Below are positions 58,786-64,000 of a DNA stretch of 64,000 nt, piece by piece. The position numbers were made by a program, and so were the translations under genes. The notes beneath the pieces are model-generated. The model searched no databases. It had not been told where the DNA came from and worked only from the letters and a program-made list of their open reading frames with translations. Source of the stretch: Peribacillus sp. FSL H8-0477 (GTDB taxonomy: Bacteria; Bacillota; Bacilli; Bacillales; DSM-1321); the NCBI RefSeq assembly GCF_038002765.1, contig NZ_JBBODE010000001.1, positions 1,178,001 to 1,242,000 on the forward strand, read 5' to 3'. Each line of letters opens with the position of its first letter. Within the stretch, counting starts at the first letter, position 1.

Positions 58786-58825
58786 AAAGGAACAGCACCC
58801 AATAAATTTGGAGCTGTTCCTTTTT
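58785..58825 (+). terminator. Terminator after the mini-genes
   Basis: AAAGGAACAGC pairs with GCTGTTCC and T residues, with a 16-base loop, followed by TTTTT. Confidence 0.8.
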
Positions 58826-58934
58826 GCTGTGGCAAAAATATTTAGGAATACGAAATATATATTCTCAATCCATAGCATATTCAACTTTTTTCTTGTAAAA
58901 TAGGCTTTGAATAAATACAAGGAGGATTTTACAC

Positions 58935-60128
58935 TTGAGTACACTAACTAAACCAAGTCCTCTCAGCACGGATAAAATATGGACACGGGATTTTGTTTTA
59001 ATTTGTGTGGCCAACTTTTTCATTTTTTTAGGCTTTCAAATGACCCTGCCAACCATCCCGCTTTTTGTCACTCATTTAGGTGGAAGCGAACGTCTTATCG
59101 GCGTTGTTGTTGGGATTTTCACCTTTTCTGCCTTACTGCTTCGACCATTAGCCGGCAAACTTCTTGAAAGCAAGGGACGCCGTTTCGTCTTTCTAGTCGG
59201 ACTTATTATTTATGTCATCTCAGTCGGCTCGTTCGGTTTTATGGGAAGCATGGTATTTCTCTTTGCGATGCGGATTGTTCAAGGAGCAGGCTGGGGTTTC
59301 TCATCCACTGCCTCTGGGACCATCGCTACTGACCTGATTCCAGCAAAAAGGCGCGGCGAAGGAATGGGCTATTACTCCCTTTCCGGAAACCTTGCACTTG
59401 CCATGGGGCCATCACTTGGACTATTGCTTGTGGGCGCCGTATCATTTAAAGTTCTCTTTCTCATTTCTGCTGGGTTAGGTCTAGCTGCCTTCCTCATTGC
59501 AACAACGCTTCGGTATACAGAAGTGGAAAAGGGCGCGGTAAAAACAACGACCATCAAATTTGATTTCTATGAAAAAACAGCATTACCGCCATCGATTTTA
59601 TTATTATTTATCACGGTCACCTTTGGCGGAATCGCAACCTTTTTACCGCTGTACGCAGCACAAAAAGGCGTATCCGGAATTCAGTGGTACTTCTTGATTT
59701 ATGCACTATCACTAATGTCCACTCGCCTTTTCGCTGGAAAGCTCTACGACAAACATGGACATAAATTTGTCTTTATTCCATCCGTCTTTTTAATGATTAT
59801 CGCCATGTTGCTGCTCGCCTGGCTGCCAAGCAACACCGTTCTATATATCGCGGCAATCTGTTACGGATTTGGATTTGGATCCGTCAGCCCAGCACTACAA
59901 GCTTGGTCGATGGAAAAAGCGGCTCGCAACCGTAAAGGAATGGCCAACGCTACCTTCTTCTCCTTCTTCGACCTAGGAGTTGGAATTGGAGCCATCGTAT
60001 TCGGCCAAATCGCCTACATGTACGGCTATGCCAGCATCTACTGGACCGCCGCAGGCTCCGTCTTCCTATCCCTACTATTTTACCTATACATCCTAACGAA
60101 AGAACACAAACAAGGAAGCGCACATTGA
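58935..60128 (+). CDS. MFS transporter
   Basis: The 397-residue protein has 12 membrane helices and MFS motif A RPLAGKLLESKGRR, repeated in the second half as RLFAGKLYDKHGHK. It is a DHA1-like exporter of unknown substrate. The TTG start has GGAGG eight to nine bases upstream. It is monocistronic with its own terminator. Confidence 0.88.
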   Translation: MSTLTKPSPLSTDKIWTRDFVLICVANFFIFLGFQMTLPTIPLFVTHLGGSERLIGVVVGIFTFSALLLRPLAGKLLESKGRRFVFLVGLIIYVISVGSFGFMGSMVFLFAMRIVQGAGWGFSSTASGTIATDLIPAKRRGEGMGYYSLSGNLALAMGPSLGLLLVGAVSFKVLFLISAGLGLAAFLIATTLRYTEVEKGAVKTTTIKFDFYEKTALPPSILLLFITVTFGGIATFLPLYAAQKGVSGIQWYFLIYALSLMSTRLFAGKLYDKHGHKFVFIPSVFLMIIAMLLLAWLPSNTVLYIAAICYGFGFGSVSPALQAWSMEKAARNRKGMANATFFSFFDLGVGIGAIVFGQIAYMYGYASIYWTAAGSVFLSLLFYLYILTKEHKQGSAH

Positions 60129-60141
60129 GGCGCTTCCTTTT
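60112..60141 (+). terminator. MFS terminator
   Basis: GGAAGCGC pairs with GCGCTTCC, overlapping the stop codon, followed by TTTTG. Confidence 0.75.
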
Positions 60142-60180
60142 GTTTTTATTTATTGAAAATGGCGTACAACTTGATGTTGT

Positions 60181-60459
60181 TTTGCACAGATCTCCTCTTA
60201 CTGGTCTATGAAAATAGGGTATCTTTCTCTTGATGACTCCTTTTTCATAACCCCGAACACCCAAAACGCCCTTTGCACACTTTTTGGCTAGTTTTGCACA
60301 GAAAAGTCACTGATTTGCACACTTTTTACTGGTTTTTGCACAGAAATCAGCTCCAAATGCACAGAAAATCCTTTGTTTTGCACAGACCTCCTCTTACAGG
60401 TCTATGAAAATAGGGTATCTTTCTCTTGGTGACTCCTTTTTCATAACCCCGAACACCCA
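60181..60459. repeat. 21-bp array with core TGCACA between two flank modules (family C)
   Basis: TGCACA begins at 60274, 60295, 60316, 60337, 60358 and 60379, exactly 21 bp apart, with varied bases between. The array lies between two copies (60181-60263 and 60376-60459) of a module that contains GGTCTATGAAAATAGGGTAT, TCTTTCTCTTG and CATAACCCCGAACACCC. The ATAGGGTATCTTTCTCTT part also flanks the family-B arrays near 20910 and 21210. No gene is seen in 60142-60612. Confidence 0.85.
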
Positions 60460-60612
60460 AAGAGACGTCTGGGGGTGGTTTGCCTATTGAAAATGACTAA
60501 CATTCGATTAAATGACGCATGTTCACAACCCCGTTATTTTTACCTTGTGTGCAGGAGTTTTCTATGACGGCGGAGAATTTTTAACAGAACTATAATAACA
60601 GGGGGGATATTT

Positions 60613-61592
60613 TTGTTTATAAAGCCGATCAAGCCGCCGCTTTCCATTCAAGTTTTAGAAGCCCTTGTACGACGTCTACCACCAAAACACCCAAGGATAG
60701 AGGAGATTAAGGTAGAACTTCGAATAACCAAGGCAGGTTATCGAGGTGAACAATCGTTGGATTACTTTTTAGGTGCACTTTCTTCAAAAAAGTACTCAAT
60801 TTTTCATGATCTCCGCTTACCATATACCCCCAATGCTGAACCCTATTACTATCAAATAGATGTCCTGCTCGTTTGTTCAACCCATCTTCTCATTTTAGAA
60901 GTAAAAATTATGCCGGTACACTTTTCTTCGATCGTGAATTTTCGCAACTTATCCAAACAAAAGATAATCTGGAGAAATCATTCACTGACCCCATCTCCCA
61001 AGCGAAACGACAACAATCCCTGTTAATAGCTTGGTTAAAAGATCACAATTTTCCTCAGATTCCTGTTGAATGTCTTGTGGTCATTTGCGGTACCAATACC
61101 ATTATAAAAAGCTCACCCGGTTACGCTGATACTAAACAAATCGTATTACATAAAGAAAATCTTTTTTCAAAAATTCAAGCCCTTGAAACAAAATATAAAG
61201 TAGAACAACTCCTACCGAAAGACCTTCGAAAACTTTCCAAAGTGCTGCTCGCTCAGCACACTCCATCTTACCCAAATCTCCGTGAAAAATATTCGATAAC
61301 GGAACTCGATTTTTTAAAGGGTGTCACTTGCCCTGCTTGCTTTGCTCTCCCCATGGTCCGTAAACGTTCTCACTGGACATGCCCTCAATGTAATCACTTT
61401 TCTACAAATGCCTATCATTTCTCCTTACAGGATTTTGCTATTCTAATAAAATACAACCCCACACTCTCTGAAATTCAGGACTTTTTACAATTACCATCTC
61501 GTCATATTACCTACAGACTTATAGCAAAATCTCCTTATCCACGAATTGATTCGAAAAGGTATCAAATTGTTTCCCAAGAGAAACTTTATTAG
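60613..61592 (+). pseudogene. Frameshifted NERD-domain paralogue
   Basis: The first 97 or so codons (starting at a TTG after GGGGGG: MFIKPIKPPLSIQVLEALV) and the following frame to the TAG at 61590 together match the NERD protein at 43438 along its length. The break is at the A run 60903-60907, where one A is missing: the paralogue reads EVKNYAG, here EVKIMP. The frameshift falls at the ExK catalytic motif. The C-terminal zinc ribbon (CPAC...CPQC) is intact. With one base restored it would encode about 326 residues. Confidence 0.85.
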
Positions 61593-61698
61593 TTCCACAT
61601 TACTTTTATAGGATAACGTAAAAAGATTGCTATAGACTTATACGATTGATTATTGATAAGATGTTCAAGCGATATTATGATAGAACTTTTTTGGAGTG

Positions 61699-62607
61699 AT
61701 GAAGTTGGTTGCAAGAGATTCAGTTGTTCATAAGGTAGCCGTCATAAGTGTTGCCTTTAACGTACTATTAATGTTAGGCAAACTATTCGTCGGTTATTTT
61801 AGCGATAGTGATGCCGTTTTTGCTGATGGTATTCACTCCGCAGCAGATGTTTTTGCATCAGTTATTGTTTTATTAGTATTAAAAATAGCCAGTAAACCTG
61901 CTGATGACGAACATCCATATGGACATGGAAAAGCGGAGATTCTTGTTTCTGCATCTATTGGAATAATATTATTTTTAGTTGCCATCTACTTAGTTTATGA
62001 AGCCATAGCGGGCTTTTTCCATCCAGTCAAAGTGCCCGGTCTAATCGCATTATGGACAGCCTTGCTTTCATATGCCATTAAGCATTGGCTATACCGTTAT
62101 TCATTAGCTGTAGCAAAAGAACACCGGAGTAACGCTATCAAAGCGATTGCCCTCGATCATAAGGCAGATATTCTTGCATCAGTTGCCGCAGCATTAGGTG
62201 TTGTTTTGTCTATTATCGGAGACAAACTAGACATGTATTTTCTCCTCTATTCGGACAAAGTAGCCACCATCATTGTCGGCTATCTCATTTTTAAAATAGC
62301 AAAAGAAATGCTGATGGAGTCGGTTGATATCCTACTAGAACGAAATGTGAATATCGATACCCTTCAGGAATTCGAGAAAGTCGTCCTCAGTTTTGAAGAA
62401 GTACGAAGGATAGACAGTATCCGAGCCCGAGAATTGGGTGCCTATGTGTTAGTCGACATTAGGATCAGTATTGACTATTTCAAAAATATTAAAGAAGGAC
62501 ATGACCTCACACGAGATATCCGTAATCAATTAAAATCAAAGCACGATAATATATCAGAAGTATTAATTCATCTAAACCCCTATTACGTTAATGATCAAGA
62601 GGAATAA
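61699..62607 (+). CDS. Cation diffusion facilitator family transporter
   Basis: The 302-residue protein has six membrane helices and the CDF metal-site motifs ADGIHSAADV (helix 2), HPYGHGKAE and ALDHKADILAS (helix 5), then a cytoplasmic C-terminal domain. It exports divalent metal ions such as Zn, Mn or Fe by proton exchange; specificity is not certain. The ATG at 61699 lies only two bases after GGAG; a TTG at 61705 has better spacing. Confidence 0.9.
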   Translation: MKLVARDSVVHKVAVISVAFNVLLMLGKLFVGYFSDSDAVFADGIHSAADVFASVIVLLVLKIASKPADDEHPYGHGKAEILVSASIGIILFLVAIYLVYEAIAGFFHPVKVPGLIALWTALLSYAIKHWLYRYSLAVAKEHRSNAIKAIALDHKADILASVAAALGVVLSIIGDKLDMYFLLYSDKVATIIVGYLIFKIAKEMLMESVDILLERNVNIDTLQEFEKVVLSFEEVRRIDSIRARELGAYVLVDIRISIDYFKNIKEGHDLTRDIRNQLKSKHDNISEVLIHLNPYYVNDQEE

Positions 62608-62608
62608 A

Positions 62609-62640
62609 AAAACCGGCGCAGATTAAGCGCCGGTTTTTTT
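62609..62640. terminator. Bidirectional terminator
   Basis: AACCGGCGC pairs perfectly with GCGCCGGTT with T and A runs, between the CDF gene and the convergent regulator. Confidence 0.9.
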
Positions 62641-62647
62641 GAAGTCA

Positions 62648-62854
62648 TTATTCACTTTTATATTCTAGAAGGTCACCGGGCTGACAATCCAAGGCCTTAC
62701 AAATGGCTTCTAACGTGGTTAGTCGTACCGCTTTTGCCTTTCCATTTTTCAAGATAGAAAGGTTAGCCATTGTTATCCCTACCCGCTCCGATAGTTCTGT
62801 TACGCTCATTTTTCTTTTAGCCAACATTACATCAATATTGATTATTATTGCCAT
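62648..62854 (-). CDS. YozG-like XRE family regulator
   Basis: The 68-residue protein MAIIINIDVMLAKRKMSVTE is a single Cro/C1 helix-turn-helix (ELSERVGITMANLSILKNGK) of the short YozG type, usually paired with a DUF2975 membrane protein, as here. The ATG at 62854 has GAGGTGAC upstream. It starts ten bases after the neighbour stops, so the two are co-expressed. Confidence 0.88.
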   Translation of the reverse strand: MAIIINIDVMLAKRKMSVTELSERVGITMANLSILKNGKAKAVRLTTLEAICKALDCQPGDLLEYKSE

Positions 62855-62864
62855 GTTAGTCACC

Positions 62865-63356
62865 TCAGACTATTAAGTCGTTCTCTGATTTTATATCGAT
62901 GGCTTCTTTTAAAAGTCTTTGTAAAACAGCTGCAAAGACGGCAATCACCAAGGGAGCAAAGACCATGACCATTCCGAGTAGGATGAGCCCTGGCGCGTCA
63001 TCTATCTCAGCAAGAATATATACGAAAGGAAGAACAATCACATAGAATCCACTGATTGTGAGGGCACAGTTTTTAATTTTCTTTAGAGCTAGTACAGATA
63101 AATCCGAGAAAGCTTGGTTTCTGTCAATATAACTTAAAAGGGTAAAAGATTGATACAAAGCGAAGTAAAATGGGATCGCCGTAATATACATAATCGTTAC
63201 TATTCCATATACCACATAAGCTAAGTCCGAACCTTTATCGGCTGCCTCATTTGCTTCATTCACTATCTGAGGCAACAAAAAGATACACAATGCAAGAACT
63301 GGAATCCCCATAAAAATTACTGCTGCCTTCAAAAAGAGTGTTGAACTTCGTTTCAT
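62865..63356 (-). CDS. DUF2975 membrane protein (YoaS-like)
   Basis: The 163-residue protein has four membrane helices and the DUF2975 layout (central YIDRNQAFSDLSVLALKKIK). It precedes the YozG-like regulator in one operon. DUF2975/XRE pairs are common in Bacillus and of unknown function. The ATG at 63356 has GAGGTGA seven bases upstream. Confidence 0.85.
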   Translation of the reverse strand: MKRSSTLFLKAAVIFMGIPVLALCIFLLPQIVNEANEAADKGSDLAYVVYGIVTIMYITAIPFYFALYQSFTLLSYIDRNQAFSDLSVLALKKIKNCALTISGFYVIVLPFVYILAEIDDAPGLILLGMVMVFAPLVIAVFAAVLQRLLKEAIDIKSENDLIV

Positions 63357-63447
63357 AAAAATCACCTCATTTTATTGTTTCAAAATAAATGATTATTGAT
63401 TCTAATTATATCTTTATTGTTAATAGAATTGTCCATTTATTTTTAGA

Positions 63448-63483
63448 CAAAAAAAGGCATTCCTCCATTCAGGGAAATGCTCT
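63448..63483 (-). terminator. Terminator of the gene at 63469
   Basis: GGCATTCC and GGGAAATGCT arms pair with one bulge; seven T residues follow on the minus strand. The hairpin overlaps the stop codon. Confidence 0.65.
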
Positions 63484-63990
63484 AAATATAAAATGATCAG
63501 CAGGATTCCAAACATGCAGGTGATCAGCCGTGTATCCACGCAGCCACAACTTCCCATGAATGTTTCTAAGGTAAAATCCTTTTGGAAAATTATCGTCTTC
63601 ACTTATTATCGGCGAGGCTATGGTAATGGAGCCAGAGGGAGCTTCATGTTGCTGTGAAAGATGATTACCTTCCGGCTGATCTAAATACTGTAGTCTTAGA
63701 TGAGGTCCCAGCTCTAGTGGGCAAAGTTCCATCCCAAGTTCACTGGCTCGCTCAAAAATCTGCGGTAAAGTAGCTCCATCAGGAAACGAAAGATCTCTAA
63801 CGGTTAGTTCAACGGTGTTTACGCTGTACGTTGTTTTAGAAGTAAGAAATCTATCATCAGATAAAAGTCTCTCTCCCAGCTCATTCATTAATACTGAATG
63901 TTGTTTTAATTTATGTATAAGCTGCAAGTTCGATAGCCCGCCAACCTCTATTGGTCTATTAATAACTGGGCAATCAGGGTATATTCCCAT
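63469..63990 (-). CDS. Conserved hypothetical protein
   Basis: The 173-residue soluble protein MGIYPDCPVINRPIEVGGLS has no motif I can name with confidence. It seems to hold an N-terminal helical part (LIHKLKQHSVLMNELGERLL) and a beta-rich C-terminal part (GFYLRNIHGKLWLRGYTAD). A stop and terminator follow. The ATG lies ten bases inside the window edge and GAGGTGACC was not fully visible, so the start is provisional. Confidence 0.65.
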   Translation of the reverse strand: MGIYPDCPVINRPIEVGGLSNLQLIHKLKQHSVLMNELGERLLSDDRFLTSKTTYSVNTVELTVRDLSFPDGATLPQIFERASELGMELCPLELGPHLRLQYLDQPEGNHLSQQHEAPSGSITIASPIISEDDNFPKGFYLRNIHGKLWLRGYTADHLHVWNPADHFIFRAFP

Positions 63991-64000
63991 TTGAGGTCAC

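Overview
This is a chromosomal segment of a low-GC, endospore-forming Firmicute of the family Bacillaceae. The gene order follows the Bacillus subtilis yqe-yrh-yrr-yrv region almost gene for gene (gpr, rpsT, holA, comE locus, rsfS/nadD/aroE, sda, sigK, mcc operon, pbpI, greA, udk, mltG, ruvX, alaS, recD2, mnmA, iscS, cymR, rarA). Family names rest on recognising protein motifs and on this order; no database search was run, and the genus cannot be fixed.

Layout. 1-8,460: end of gpr, rpsT, holA, a palindrome-rich non-coding block, yqzM, the late-competence genes comEC-EB-EA with divergent comER, then a repeat field. 8,460-13,470: a compact minus-strand operon yqeG-yqeH-aroE-yhbY-nadD-yqeK-rsfS-yqeM (ribosome assembly, NAD, shikimate). 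13,690-14,070: a DnaA-box cluster and sda, the link between replication and sporulation. 14,100-19,460: psd/pssA (phosphatidylethanolamine synthesis), an M3 peptidase, several tiny genes and an uninterrupted sigK. 19,600-21,660: very small genes, two of them YrzI family, then a second repeat field. 21,660-25,520: yrhC-mccB-mccA-mtnN-yrrT, recycling methionine sulfur to cysteine. 25,700-37,980: yrzA, an IS3-family element, yrrS-pbpI, greA, udk, trmR, mltG, an inserted MFS/TetR pair, yrzB-ruvX-ireB. 38,050-53,580: alaS with a T-box, yrrI, yrrD, a NERD-domain gene, recD2, yrrB, mnmA, iscS, cymR, rarA. 53,580-64,000: a more accessory tail with CotB-like coat genes, a GntR-regulated ABC operon, an LCP protein, an MFS transporter, a broken NERD paralogue, a cation exporter and a yoaS/yozG-like pair.

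The most unusual signal is a set of short repeat arrays in intergenic regions. Three different core words (TTCCCGTCT, ATTCGGCCC, TGCACA) occur in separate arrays of about 5-6 units, and almost all units are spaced by exactly 21 bp. Arrays with different cores share the same flanking module (ATAGGGTATCTTTCTCTT). I do not recognise a described element with this architecture.

Other points of note: a structured block at 2,573-2,715; a palindrome between the Shine-Dalgarno sequence and the start codon of sda; an IS inserted exactly in the loop of a bidirectional terminator; loss of the trhP1/trhP2 genes next to trmR; and two NERD paralogues, one with a fresh 31-bp duplication and one with a one-base frameshift.
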